From Orientallactaga sibirica (Eukaryota; Chordata; Mammalia; Rodentia; Dipodidae), in contig JAEOAD010002856.1 of assembly GCA_036365145.1 (NCBI GenBank), positions 186,001-250,000 on the forward strand: a stretch of 64,000 nt of DNA. Reading direction: 5' to 3'. The notes beneath the pieces are model-generated. The model worked only from the letters and a program-made list of their open reading frames with translations, was not told the DNA's origin and did no database searches. The position numbers and the translations under genes were made by a program. Shown one piece after another: positions 1 through 12,000 of the stretch (positions are counted from its first letter, which is position 1; the number at the start of each line of letters is the position of its first letter).

Positions 1-1805
1 ACGTTAGAAATGAAGCTAATCTATTAAGTTGTACATCTTCTTAGATTACATAAACTAGGAAAGTTTGAGCTTGCTTCACTGAAGATTCTTCTTAAGAAAG
101 CAACTCATTCCGACAACAGAAATAACTTATTTCACACAGTACAGTGTTTGGCAATGAAGGTGTTTTTTTTCTTAACAAAGTATGTTGGAAATGAGGCGAA
201 TGTACTAAGTTGTCCACCTTGTTAAATTACACAAACTAGGAATGTTTGATCTTGCTGCAATAAAGATCCTTCGTAAGAAAGCAACTCATTCCAAGAACAG
301 AAGTAGATTATTTCACACAGTACAGAGTTTGGCTATGAAGGTGTTTGTTTTCTGAAGAAACTACGTTAGAAATGAAGGTAATCTACTAAGTTGTACATCT
401 TGTTAGATTACACAAACTACGAAAGTTTGATCTTGCTGCACTGAAGACTGTTCGTAAGAAACCAACTCGTTCGGATAGAGAACTGGCTTATTTCACACAG
501 TACAGTATTTGGCAATGACGGTGTTTGTTTTCTAAACAAACTACGTAAGAAATGAAGCTAATCTATTAAGTTGTAAATCGTGTTAGATTACACAAACTAG
601 GAAACTTTGATCTTGATTCACTGACGATTCTTCTAAAGGAAGCAAATCATGCCGAGAACAGAACTAGCTTATTTCACACAGTACAGTGTTCGGCAATGAA
701 GGTGTTCGTTTTCTAAACAAAGTATATTGGAAATGAGGCAAATGTGCTAAGTTGTCCAACTTGTTAAATTACACAAACTTGGAAAGTTTGATCTTGTTGC
801 ACTGAAGATTCTTCTTAAGAAAGCAACTCATTCTGAGGACAGAACTAGCTTATTTCCCACAGTACAGTAATTGGCAATGATGTACTTTGTTTTCTAAACA
901 AACAAGGTTAGAAATGAAGCTATCCTATTAAGTTGTACATGTTGTTAGATTACACAAACCAGGAAAGTTTGATCTGGCTGCACTGAAGACTCTTCGTAAG
1001 AAAGCAACTCATTCCGAGAACAGAACTAGCTTATTTCACACACTACTATGTTTGGCAATGAAGGTGTTTGTTTTCTAAACAAAGTATGTTGGAAATGAGG
1101 CGAAGGTGCTAAGTTGTCCAACTTGTTAAATTACACAAACTAGGAATGTTTGATCTTCCTCTCTGAAGATTCTTCTTAAAAAAGCAACTCATTCCGAGAA
1201 CAGAAGTAGCTTATTTCACACAGTACTGTGTTCGGCAATGAAGGTGTTTGTTTTCTGAAGAAACTACGTCAGAAATGAAGCTAATCTATTAAGTTGTACA
1301 TCTTGTTAGATGACACAAACTAGGAAAGTTTGATCTTGCTTCACTGAAGTTTCTTCTAAAGAAAGCATCTCATTCCGAGAACAGAACAAGATTATTTACA
1401 CAGTACAGGGTTTGAAAATGACGGTGTTTTTTTCTAAACAAAGTATGTTGGAAATGAGTCGAATGTACTATGTTGTCCAATTTGTTAAATTACACAAACT
1501 AGGAAAGGATGATCTTGCTGCACTGAAGATTCTTCGTAAGAAAGCAACTCATTACGAGAACAGAACTACCTTATTTCACACAGTACAGTGTTCGACAATG
1601 AAGGTATTTGTTTTCTAAAGAAACTATGTTGGAAATGAAGCTAATCTATTAAGTTGTACATCTTGTTAGATTACAGAGACTAGGAAAGTTTTTTCTTGAT
1701 TCACTGAAGATGCTTCTTAAGAAAGCAACTCATTCCGAGAACAGAACTAGCTTATTTTACACAGTACAGTGTTCGGCAATGAAGATGTTTCTTTTCTAAA
1801 GAAAC
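1..1805 (+). repeat. Higher-order repeat unit, 10 monomers
   Basis: One 10-monomer unit of about 1.806 kb. The next unit starts at 1806 with the same opening (ACGTTAGAAATGAAGC, then ATCTTCTTAGATTACATAAAC) and repeats the monomer variants in the same order, with very few differences by eye. The phase is arbitrary, because the window begins inside the array. Confidence 0.85.
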
Positions 1806-3610
1806 TACGTTAGAAATGAAGCTAATCTATTAAGTTGTACATCTTCTTAGATTACATAAACTAGGAAAGTTTGAGCTTGCTTCACTGAAGATTCTTCTTA
1901 AGAAAGCAACTCATTCCGACAACAGAAATAACTTATTTCACACAGTACAGTGTTTGGCAATGAAGGTGTTTTTTTTCTTAACAAAGTATGTTGGAAATGA
2001 GGCGAATGTACTAAGTTGTCCACCTTGTTAAATTACACAAACTAGGAATGTTTGATCTTGCTGCAATAAAGATCCTTCGTAAGAAAGCAACTCATTCCAA
2101 GAACAGAAGTAGATTATTTCACACAGTACAGAGTTTGGCTATGAAGGTGTTTGTTTTCTGAAGAAACTACGTTAGAAATGAAGGTAATCTACTAAGTTGT
2201 ACATCTTGTTAGATTACACAAACTACGAAAGTTTGATCTTGCTGCACTGAAGACTGTTCGTAAGAAACCAACTCGTTCGGATAGAGAACTGGCTTATTTC
2301 ACACAGTACAGTATTTGGCAATGACGGTGTTTGTTTTCTAAACAAACTATGTTAGAAATGAAGCTAATCTATTAAGTTGTACATCGTGTTAGATTACACA
2401 AACTAGGAAACTTTGATCTTGATTCACTGACGATTCTTCTAAAGGAAGCAAATCATGCCGAGAACAGAACTAGCTTATTTCACACAGTACAGTGTTCGCA
2501 ATGAAGGTGTTCGTTTTCTAAACAAAGTATGTTGGAAATGAGGCAAATGTGCTAAGTTGTCCAACTTGTTAAATTACACAAACTAGGAAAGTTTGATCTT
2601 GTTGCACTGAAGATTCTTCTTAAGAAAGCAACTCATTCTGAGGACAGAACTAGCTTATTTCCCACAGTACAGTAATTGGCAATGATGTACTTTGTTTTCT
2701 AAACAAACAAGGTTAGAAATGAAGCTATCCTATTAAGTTGTACATCTTGTTAGATTACACAAACCAGGAAAGTTTGATCTGGCTGCACTGAAGACTCTTC
2801 GTAAGAAAGCAACTCATTCCGAGAACAGAACTAGCTTATTTCACACACTACTATGTTTGGCAATGAAGGTGTTTGTTTTCTAAACAAAGTATGTTGGAAA
2901 TGAGGCGAAGGTGCTAAGTTGTCCAACTTGTTAAATTACACAAACTAGGAATGTTTGATCTTCCTCTCTGAAGATTCTTCTTAAAAAAGCAACTCATTCC
3001 GAGAACAGAAGTAGCTTATTTCACACAGTACTGTGTTCGGCAATGAAGGTGTTTGTTTTCTGAAGAAACTACGTCAGAAATGAAGCTAATCTATTAAGTT
3101 GTACATCTTGTTAGATGACACAAACTAGGAAAGTTTGATCTTGCTTCACTGAAGTTTCTTCTTAAGAAAGATCTCATTCCGAGAACAGAACAAGATTATT
3201 TACACAGTACAGGGTTTGAAAATGACGGTGTTTTTTTTCTAAACAAAGTATGTTGGAAATGAGTCGAATGTACTATGTTGTCCAATTTGTTAAATTACAC
3301 AAACTAGGAAAGGTTGATCTTGCTGCACTGAAGATTCTTCGTAAGAAAGCAACTCATTACGAGAACAGAACTACCTTATTTCACACAGTACAGTGTTCGA
3401 CAATGAAGGTATTTGTTTTCTAAAGAAACTATGTTGGAAATGAAGCTAATCTATTAAGTTGTACATCTTGTTAGATTCCAGAGACTAGGAAAGTTTTTCC
3501 TTGATTCACTGAAGATTCCTCTTAAGAAAGCAACTCATTCCGAGAACAGAACTAGCTTATTTTACACAGTACAGTGTTCGGCAATGAAGATGTTTCTTTT
3601 CTAAAGAAAC
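1806..3610 (+). repeat. Higher-order repeat unit, 10 monomers
   Basis: Second copy of the 1.8-kb unit. It is nearly identical to 1-1805 by eye, with scattered substitutions such as ATCGTGTTAG next to ACTATGTTAG near 2345, and a few single-base indels. This near-identity contrasts with the obvious divergence between neighbouring monomers, as expected for a homogenised HOR. Confidence 0.85.
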
Positions 3611-6142
3611 TACGTTAGAAATGAAGCTAATCTATTAAGTTGTACATCTTGTTAGATTACATAAACTAGGAAAGTTTGAGCTTGCTTCACTGAAGATTCT
3701 TCTTAAGAAAGCAACTCATTCCGACAACAGAAATAACTTATTTCACACAGTACAGTGTTTGGCAATGAAGGTGTTTTTTTCTAAACAAAGTATGTTGGAA
3801 ATGAGGCGAATGTACTAAGTTGTCCACCTTGTTAAATTACACAAACTAGGAAAGTTTGATCTTGCTGCACTAAAGATCCTTCGTAAGAAAGCAACTCATT
3901 CCGAGGACAGAACTAGCTTATTTCACACACTACAGTGTTCGACAATGCAGGTGTTTGTTTTCTAAAGAAACTACGTTGGAAATGAAGCTAAACTATCAAG
4001 TTGTACATCTTGTTAGATTACACAAACTAGTAAAGTTTGATCTTCCTTCACTGAAGATTCTTATTAGGAAAGCAACTCAATCCGAGAACAGAACTAGCTT
4101 ATTTCACACAGTACAGTGTTCGACAATGAAGGTGTTTGTTTTCTAAAGAAACTACATTAGAAATGAAGCTAATCTATTAAGTTGTACATCTTGTTAGATT
4201 ACACAAACTAGGAAAGTTTGATCTTGCTTCACTGAATATTCTTCTTAAGAAAGCAACTCATTCCGAGAACAGAACTAGGTTATTTCACACAGTACAGTGT
4301 TCCTCAATGAAGGTGTTTGTTTTCTTAAGAAACCATGCTGGAAATGAAGCTAATCCATTAAATTGTACATCTTGTTAGATGACACAAACTAGGAAAGTTT
4401 GATCTTGCTGCACTGAAGATTCTTCTTAAGAAAGCAACTTATTCCGAGAACAGAACTAGCTTATTTCACACAATACCGTGTTCGACAATGAAGGTGTTTG
4501 TTTTCTAAACAAAGTATGTTGGAAATGAGGCGAATGTACTAAGTTGTCCAACTTGTTAAATTACACAAACTAGGAAAGTTCGATCTTGCTGCAATGAAGA
4601 TTCTTCTTAAGAAAGCAACTCATTTCGAGAACAGAACTAGCTTATTACACACAGTACAGTGTTCGGCAATGAAGGTGTTTGTTTTCTGAAGAAACTACGT
4701 TAGAAATGAAGGTAATCTACTAAGTTGTACATCTTGTTAGATTACACAAACTACGAAAGTTTGATCTTGCTGCACTGAAGACTGTTCGTAAGAAACCAAC
4801 TCGTTCGGATAGAGAACTGGCTTATTTCACACAGTACAGTATTTGGCAATGACGGTGTTTGTTTTCTAAACAAACTACGTTAGAAATGAAGCTAATCTAT
4901 TAAGTTGTACATCGTGTTAGATTACACAAACTAGGAAATTTTGATCTTGATTCACTGACGATTCTTCTAAAGGAAGCAAATCATGCCGAGAACAGAACTA
5001 GCTTATTTCACACAGTACAGTGTTCGGCAATGAAGGTGTTCATTTTCTAAACAAAGTATGTTGGAAATGAGGCAAATGTGCTAAGTTGTCCAACTTGTTA
5101 AATTACACAAACTAGGAAAGTTTGATCTTGTTGCACTGAAGATTCTTCTTAAGAAAGCAACTCATTCTGAGGACAGAACTAGCTTATTTCCCACAGTACA
5201 GTAATCAGCAATGATGTACTTTGTTTTCTAAACAAACAAGGTTAGAAATGAAGCTATCCTATTAAGTTGTACATCTTGTTAGATTACACAAACCAGGAAA
5301 GTTTGATCTGGCTGCACTGAAGACTCTTCGTAAGAAAGCAACTCATTCCGAGAACAGAACTAGCTTATTTCACACACTACTATGTTTGGCAATGAAGGTG
5401 TTTGTTTTCTAAACAAAGTATGTTGGAAATGAGGCGAATGTGCTAAGTTGTCCAACTTGTTAAATTACACAAACTAGGAATGTTTGATCTTCCTCTCTGA
5501 AGATTCTTCTTAAAAAAGCAACTCATTCCGAGAACAGAAGTAGCTTATTTCACACAGTACTGTGTTCGGCAATGAAGGTGTTCGTTTTCTGAAGAAACTA
5601 CGTCAGAAATGAAGCTAATCTATTAAGTTGTACATCTTGTTAGATGACACAAACTAGGAAAGTTTGATCTTGCTTCACTGAAGTTTCTTCTTAAGAAAGA
5701 TCTCATTCCCAGAACAGAACAAGATTATTTACACAGTACAGGGTTTGAAAATGACAGTGTTTTTTTTCTAAACAAAGTATGTTGGAAATGAGTCGAATGT
5801 ACTATGTTGTCCAATTTGTTAAATTACACAAACTAGGAAAGGTTGATCTTGCTGCACTGAAGATTCTTCGTAAGAAAGCAACTCATTACGAGAACAGAAC
5901 TACCTTATTTCACAAAGTACAGTGTTCGACAATGAAGGTATTTGTTTTCTAAAGAAACTATGTTGGAAATGAAGCTAATCTATTAAGTTGTACATCTTGT
6001 TAGATTACAGAGACTAGGAAAGTTTTTTCTTGATTCACTGAAGATTCTTCTTAAGAAAGCAACTCATTCCGAGAACAGAACTAGCTTATTTTACACAGTA
6101 CAGTGTTCGGCAATGAAGATGTTTCTTTTCTAAAGAAACTAC
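3611..6142 (+). repeat. Higher-order repeat unit, 14-monomer variant
   Basis: This starts like the two preceding units but contains four extra monomers at about 3955-4690, including the one with CTATCAAGTTGTACATC. It then rejoins the 10-mer order at the monomer with AGAAATGAAGGTAATCTAC (about 4700). The extra monomers suggest an insertion or deletion variant made by unequal exchange. The same 14-mer variant is present in the second 11-kb copy (14676-17260). Confidence 0.8.
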
Positions 6143-6748
6143 GTTAGAAATGAAGCTAATCTATTAAGTTGTACATCTTGTTAGATTACATAAACTAGGA
6201 AAGTTTGAGCTTGCTTCACTGAAGATTCTTCTTAAGAAAGCAACTCATTCCGACAACAGAAATAACTTATTTCACACAGTACAGTGTTTGGCAATGAAGG
6301 TGTTTGTTTTCTAAACAAAGTATGTTGGAAATGAGGCGAATGTACTAAGTTGTCCAACTTGTTAAATTACACAAACTAGGAAAGTTAGATCTTGCTGCAA
6401 TGAAGATTCTTCTTAAGAAAGCAACTCATTTCGACAACAGAACTAGCTTATTTCACACAGTACAATGTTCGGCAATGAAGGCATTTGTTTTCTGAACAAA
6501 GTATGTTGGAAATGATGCGAATGTACTAAGTTGTCCAACTTGTTAAATTACACAAACTAGGAAAGTTTGATCTTGCTGCACTAAAGATCCTTCGTAAGAA
6601 AGCAACTCATTCCGAGAACAGAACTAGCTTATTACACACAGTACAGTGTTTGGCAATGAAGCTGTTTTTTTTCCAAAGAAACTACGTTAGAAATGAAGCT
6701 AATCTACTAAATTGTACACCTTGTTAGATTACACAAACTACGAAAGTA

Positions 6749-7582
6749 ACCCCAACAGATCAGGAAATCAAACAATCACTCAACCATTGGGATCACTTGA
6801 AGCCGAAAAGGTTTTTCACTGACAAAAATACTATAACCAAAGCCAGCAGATTACCTACAGATTGGGAGAAAATTTTCACCAGCTATACAACTGACAGAGG
6901 CCTGATTTCTAGAATTTACAAAGAACTCCAAAACCTAAAAAACAAATCATCAAACAATCCACTCACAAAGTGGGGCAGAGAACTGCACAGGGAGTTCTCA
7001 GAGGAAGAAATACAAATAGCAAATGCACATTTAAGAAAATGTTCAACATCCCTAATCATCAGGGAAATGCAAATTAAAACAACTATGAGATTCCACCTTA
7101 CCCCAGTAAGGATGGCTAGCATTAAAAAAAATAATGGAAATAAATGCTGGCGAGGATGTTGAGAAATAGGAACAACCCTTCACTGCTGGTGGGAATGTAA
7201 AATGGTTCAACCAGTATGGAAAGCTATATGGAGTCTCCTGAAAAGGATGACCATAGACCTACCAATGGACCCAGTTATTCCCTTATTGGGCATATACCCT
7301 AAAGGCCCCAAGCCTCAGATCAGAGACATTTGCTCAACCATGTTTATAGCTGCTCAATTCATAATAGCAAAGAGCTGGAATCAACCCAGGTGTCCATCAC
7401 TAGATGAATGGATAACAAAGATGTTGTATATCTATACTATGGAATGCTACGTAGCAGTAAGGAAAGATGAAACAAGGAAATTTGAAAAAAAATGGTCACA
7501 CATGGAACAGATCATCCTCAGTGAGCTCACCCAAGCACAAAAAGATAATCGTCGCATGGTCTCGTTTATCTGTCACTCCTAA
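6749..7582 (+). pseudogene. L1a ORF2 C-terminal fragment, nonsense-broken
   Basis: The C-terminal end of L1 ORF2p, downstream of the reverse transcriptase. It reads in one frame to a TGA at 7160-7162 inside the conserved cysteine motif: CWRGC, then a stop where L1d has the GGA glycine codon. The same frame then continues through LHCWWEC and on to the natural end, SFICHS, at 7582. Apart from that stop the frame is open. In intact L1s this Cys-rich domain supports RNP formation and retrotransposition. Here the EN and RT domains are missing because of 5' truncation, so the fragment cannot function. L1b shares the stop codon, so the mutation predates the 11-kb duplication. Confidence 0.9.
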
Positions 7583-7640
7583 CCTGAAACCATGTGGCAG
7601 GTGGCCAAACCAAATAAACACTCTGAAGCCCAGACAAAAC

Positions 7641-7710
7641 GGAGGGTGGGAGGGAGGGAGGGTAAGGGTGGGGGGGAACGAGAGGGTGGGAGGGAGAACA
7701 AGGGGGGGGG
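7641..7710 (+). repeat. G-rich polypurine tract in L1a 3'UTR (G4-capable)
   Basis: More than six runs of three or more G separated by one to a few bases (GGGTGGGAGGGAGGGAGGG and on), ending in a run of eight or nine G. It fits the usual G-quadruplex pattern. The same tract is present in L1b and L1d. G-rich 3'UTR tracts are a known feature of mammalian L1s. Confidence 0.85.
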
Positions 7711-7861
7711 ATACAAATTGGGACCCAAAAGGAAAAGACACTATAAAACCCTTATTCTGAACAACAGGTTAAAACATTGATCCTTCAGCAGGCCCGCAGA
7801 GGGAACACCCGAACCACAGGAACCTGGAGAGAGCATCATGAAGGCCAACCTTAATCTTGTC

Positions 7862-7925
7862 CTGCTTCTCTCTCTCTTCTCTCTCTCTCTCTCTATCTCG
7901 TTCTCTCTCCCTCCCCTCTCTATAC
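7862..7925 (+). repeat. (CT)n microsatellite in L1a 3'UTR
   Basis: A pyrimidine-only stretch of CT dinucleotides with a few interruptions. The matching tracts in L1b (about 18862-18910) and L1d (about 46375-46430) differ in length, as expected for slippage. Confidence 0.85.
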
Positions 7926-9065
7926 TCACTTTCTCCTCTATATTATCTTTTTCTTCCCTCATCTTCCTAGGTGCAGACTTATAACTCCCAGTGCCAGCAT
8001 GAGGTGAACTTCCACAATGACTTGTTGATCTGAAACACCTACAAGGTTTCCCAAAATAGACAGACTTCTGTCAGAGTTCTTGGTGACCCACCAAAGGTTA
8101 ATGGCAAGACCCTACTTTTGAAGACAGCTTACGTGTGTGAGACCAAACACGAAGAAATATGTTCAGAATCTGGAAGAGGGTCAGTCCCCAGAGAGTTAGC
8201 TAGTCTAGTACCAGAGGGCGCTATACAAGCAACTGGGGGAAAATGACCGACATCTGTCCAAACAACTGGCAGTCTAAGATACCCAGCTGGAAACAACTTG
8301 ACATAATGCTCATACAAGTGCAGTAGTGGCAATCAGCCATGGTGGGTAACCAACTGCTCTTGATTTGGCTAATAGATCCACTCTGTGGAATGGAACTCAT
8401 TGCTGGAACTGGGAAATAAGTCAAAACCAGGTACAAAAAATGAGTTCAGTCTCCAAGATCAAGATACCACCAAATGTGGGCTAGAAGAGAGCCAACACAT
8501 ATAAATTTCCCTCCAAAACATAGATGGTCATCCCTTCTACATAGTACTAACTTTTCTCTCCGATGGAGAATTTGCTTATCTTTTTTCAGGTGGACATTGA
8601 ACCTGAAGGGAGGATCAGCTAACCATACCTCACCAGGGCCCCAGCTGAAACCATAGAACAACGCAGGGGAAGGGCAAGAGTTCAGTATTCATGGCGATCA
8701 TGACACCAGCAAAAGGCCAAAGGAGATAAAACAGAGAACATCCAATTCCAACTAAGCAAGAGATCCAGAGACACAGAGGCTCCCGAAAACCGAATCACTG
8801 AAGCAGAACTAAAATGACCCCAATGTGGCTCAGGAAACTTGCGGAAGGGTGGGTGGAAAGATTGTTAGAGCCATAGTTGGGGCATTATGCACAGAGACTG
8901 GGGCCAACCCAACAGAACTCTTAACCAACCTCACACATGCTTGACCCACATTCCCCATTGACAAGGGTCCCTTTGAAAGTGGGAGGACAGGGAGGAGGAC
9001 AATGGATCCTTTACTATGAATGTAAAATCAAAATAATATAAATAAAAAAAATATATATATTAAAA

Positions 9066-12000
9066 AAGAAAGCAACTCATTCCGAGAACAGAACTAGCTT
9101 ATTTAACACAGTACAGTGTTGGTCAATGAAGGTGTTTGTTTTCTAAAGAAACTACGTTAAAAATGAAGCTAATCTATTAAGTTGTATATCTTGTTAGATT
9201 ACACAAACTAGGAAAGGTTGTTCTTGCTTCACTGAAGATTCTTCTTAAGAAAGCAACTCATTCCTAGAACAGAACTAGCTTATTTCACACAGTACAATGT
9301 TTGGCAATGAATTTGTTTGTTTTCTAAACAAAGTATGTTGGAAATGATGTGAATGTACTAAGTTGTCCAACTTGTTAAATTACACAAATTAGGAAAGTTT
9401 GATCTTGCTGCACTGAAGATTCTTCGTAAGAAAGCAACTCATTCCAAGAACAGAACTAGCTTATTTCACACAGTACAGTGTTTGACAATGAATTTGTTTG
9501 TTTTCTAAAAAGAAACTACGTTGGAAATGAAGCTAATCTATTAAGTTGTACATCTTGTTAGATTACACAAACTAGTAAAGTTTGATCTTGCTTCACTGAA
9601 GATTCTTCTTAAGAAAGAAACTCATTCCGAGAAAAGAACTGGATTATTTCACACAGTACAGGGTTTGGCAATGGAGGTGTTTGTTTTCTAAACAAACTAT
9701 GTTGAAATGAGGCGAATGTACTAAGTTGTCCATCTTGTTAAATTACACAAACTAGGAAAGTTTGATCTTGCTGCACTAAAGATCCTTTTAAAGAAAGCAA
9801 GCTCATTCCGAGAACAGAACTAGCTTATTACACACAGTACAGTGTTGGCAATGAAGGTGTTTGTTTTCAAATAAACTACGTTATAAATGAAGCTAATCTA
9901 CTAAATTGTACATCTTGTTAGATTACACAAACTAGGAAAGTTTGATCTTGGTGTACTGAAGACTCTTCTTAAGAAACCAACTAGTTCTGAGAACAGAACT
10001 GGCTTAGTTCACACAGTACATTATTTGGCAATGACGGTGTTTGTTTTCTAAACCAACTACGTTAGAAATGAAGCTAATCTATTAAGTTTTACATGTTGTT
10101 AGATTACACAAACTAGGAAAGTTTGATCTTGCTGCACTGAAGACTCTTCATAAGAAAGCAACTCCTTCCGAGAACAGAACTAGCTTATTTCACACACTAC
10201 TGTGTTCGGCAATGAAGGTGTTTGTTTTCTAAAGAAACTACGTTGGAAATGAAGCCAATCCATTAAGTTGTACATCTTGTTAAATTACACAAACTAGGAA
10301 AGTTTGATCTTGCTTCACTGAAGATTCTTCTTAAAAAAGCAACTCATTCGAGAACAGAAGTAGCTTATTTCACACAGTACAGTGATTGGCAATGAAGGTG
10401 TTTGTTTTCTAAAAACAATGTATGTCAGAAATGAAGCTAATCTATTAAGTTGTACATCTTGTTAGATGACACAAACTAGGAAAGTTTGATCTTCCTGCAC
10501 TGAAGATCCTTCAAAAGAAAGCATCTCATTCCGAGAACAGAACAAGATTATTTCACACAGTACAGGGTTTGAAAATGAAGGTGATTGTTTTCTAAACAAA
10601 GTATGTTAGAAATGAAGCTAATCTACTATGTTGTACATCTTGTTAGATTACACAAACTAGGAAAGTTTGATCTTGCTGCACTGAAGATTCTTCTTAAGAA
10701 AGAAACTCATTACGAGAACAGAACTACCTTATTTCACACAGTACAGTGTCTTACAATGAAGGTATTTGTTTTCTAAAGAAACTATGTTGGAAATGAAGCT
10801 AATCTATTGTTGTACATCTTGTTAGATTACAGAGACTAGGAAAGTTTTTTCTGATTCACTGAAGATGCTTCTAAGAAAGCAACTCATTCCGAGAACAGAA
10901 CTAGCTTATTTTACACAGTACAGTGTTCGCAATGAAGATGTTTCTTTTCTAAAGAAACTACGTTAGAAATGAAGCTTAATCTATTGTTGTACATCTTCTT
11001 AGATTACATAAACTAGGAAAGTTTGAGCTTGTTTCACTGGAAGATTCTTCTAAGAAAGCAACTCATTCCGACAACAGAAATAACTTATTTCACACAGTAC
11101 AGTGTTTGGCAAATGAAGGTGTTTTTTTTCTAACAAAGTATGTTGAAATGAGGCGAATGTACTAAGTTGTCCACCTTGTTAAATTACACAAACTAGGAAT
11201 GTTTGATCTTGCTGCAATAAAGATCCTTCGTAAGAAGAAAGCAACTCATTCCAAGAACAGAAGTAGATTATTTCACACAGTACAGAGTTTGGCTATGAAG
11301 GTGTTTGTTTTCTGAAGAAACTACGTTAGAAATGAAGGTAATCTACTAAGTTGTACATCTTGTTAGATTACACAAACTACGAAAGTTTGATCTTGCTGCA
11401 CTGAAGACTGTCTGTAAGAAACCAACCTGATTCGATAGAGAACTGGCTTATTTCACACAGTACAATATTTGGTAAATGACGGTGTTTGTTTTCTAAACAA
11501 ACTACTTAAGAAATGAAGCTAATCTATTAAGTTGTAAATCGTGTTAGATTACACAAACTAGGAAACTTTGATCTTGATTCACTGACGATTCTTCTAAAGG
11601 AAGCAAATCATGCCGAGAACAGAACTAGCTTATTTCACACAGTACAGTGTTCGCAATGAAGGTGTTCGCTTTCTAAACAAACTATATTGAAATGAGGCAA
11701 ATGTGCTAAGTTGTCCAACTTGTTAAATTACACAAACTTGGAAAGTTTGATCTTGTTGCACTGAAGATTCTTCTTAAGAAAGCAACTCATTCTGAGGACA
11801 GAACTAGCTTATTTCCACACAGTACAGTAATTGGCAATGATGTACTTTGTTTTCTAAACAAACAAGGTTAGAAATGAAGCTATCCTATTGTTGTACATGT
11901 TGTTAGATTACACAAACCAGGAAAGTTTGATCTGGCTGCACTGAAGACTCTTCAGAAGAAAGCAACTCATTCCTAGAACAGAACTAGCTTATTTCACACA

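Larger units (their letters stand above)
1..6747 (+). repeat. Satellite array block 1 (181-bp monomers)
   Basis: Head-to-tail AT-rich tandem repeat with a monomer of about 181 bp. The phrases CACAAACTAGGAAAGTTTGATCTTG, given here as CACAAACTAGGAAAG then TTTGATCTTG, and AACTCATTCCGAGAACAG recur once per unit. Type A and type B monomers are intermixed. The private variant GACAACAGAAATAACTT occurs at 112, 1918, 3723 and 6252, which gives spacings of 1806, 1805 and 2529 bp, or 10, 10 and 14 monomers. This is higher-order repeat structure. The monomer length is not a multiple of three and many units contain stops, so it does not code for protein. The block ends in mid-monomer (after ACTACGAAAGT) where L1a begins. 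A centromeric or pericentromeric role is inferred from the structure only. Confidence 0.95.
6748..9065 (+). mobile_element. L1a: 5'-truncated LINE-1
   Basis: A 2.3-kb remnant holding the C-terminal end of ORF2 (6748-7582), a long 3'UTR (7583-9065) and an A/T-rich tail. It is colinear with L1d from about 45270 onwards. The tail carries AATAAA at 9041-9046, then an A-run and (AT)n. The right flank resumes satellite at AAGAAAGCAACTC (9066), directly after where the monomer would have TTCTT, as expected for L1 target-primed integration. The left flank stops about 30 bp short of that nick, so there is no target-site duplication, only a small target deletion. L1b is its duplicated copy. Confidence 0.93.
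7583..9065 (+). other. L1a 3'UTR and tail
   Basis: About 1.5 kb of L1 3'UTR, starting right after the ORF2 stop. It contains a G-rich polypurine tract (7641-7710), a CT-rich tract (7862-7925), then low-complexity-free sequence shared with L1b, L1d and the 16346-17019 fragment, and ends with AATAAA plus an A/T tail. Short ORFs on both strands here are not conserved in frame between copies and are not genes. Confidence 0.85.
1..10420 (+). repeat. Tandem segmental duplication, copy 1 (~11-kb period)
   Basis: Positions 1 to about 10420 match about 10961 to 21420 in order: the same satellite variants, the same 5'-truncated L1 (L1a/L1b) and the same downstream monomers. Variant pairs give the offset: 112/11070, 1918/12878, 3723/14676 (about 10955 bp), then 6252/17260 and 6748/17753 (about 11005 bp). 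The offset rises because copy 2 carries a replaced segment at 16346-17019. The left edge of copy 1 lies outside the window. Unequal crossover in the satellite is the likely origin (inference). Confidence 0.88.

Noticed and set aside
3955..4146. A recurring 63-codon ORF (begins MFSKETTLEMKL) in many satellite monomers (also 14918, 32852, 35020, 61468, 62916 and others).
   Set aside because: It is simply an open frame inside single 181-bp monomers. The monomer length is not a multiple of three, most monomers have stops, and changes do not avoid amino-acid replacement. No promoter or other coding sign.
1..6747. Regular direct repeats as a possible CRISPR array.
   Set aside because: The whole 181-bp unit repeats and there are no unique spacers; rodent SINE and L1 content show a eukaryotic satellite.
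8129..8661. Small minus-strand ORFs in the L1 3'UTRs (also 19123-19655, 46495-47297).
   Set aside because: They recur only because the L1 copies recur, and the frame differs between copies through indels. No support for translation.
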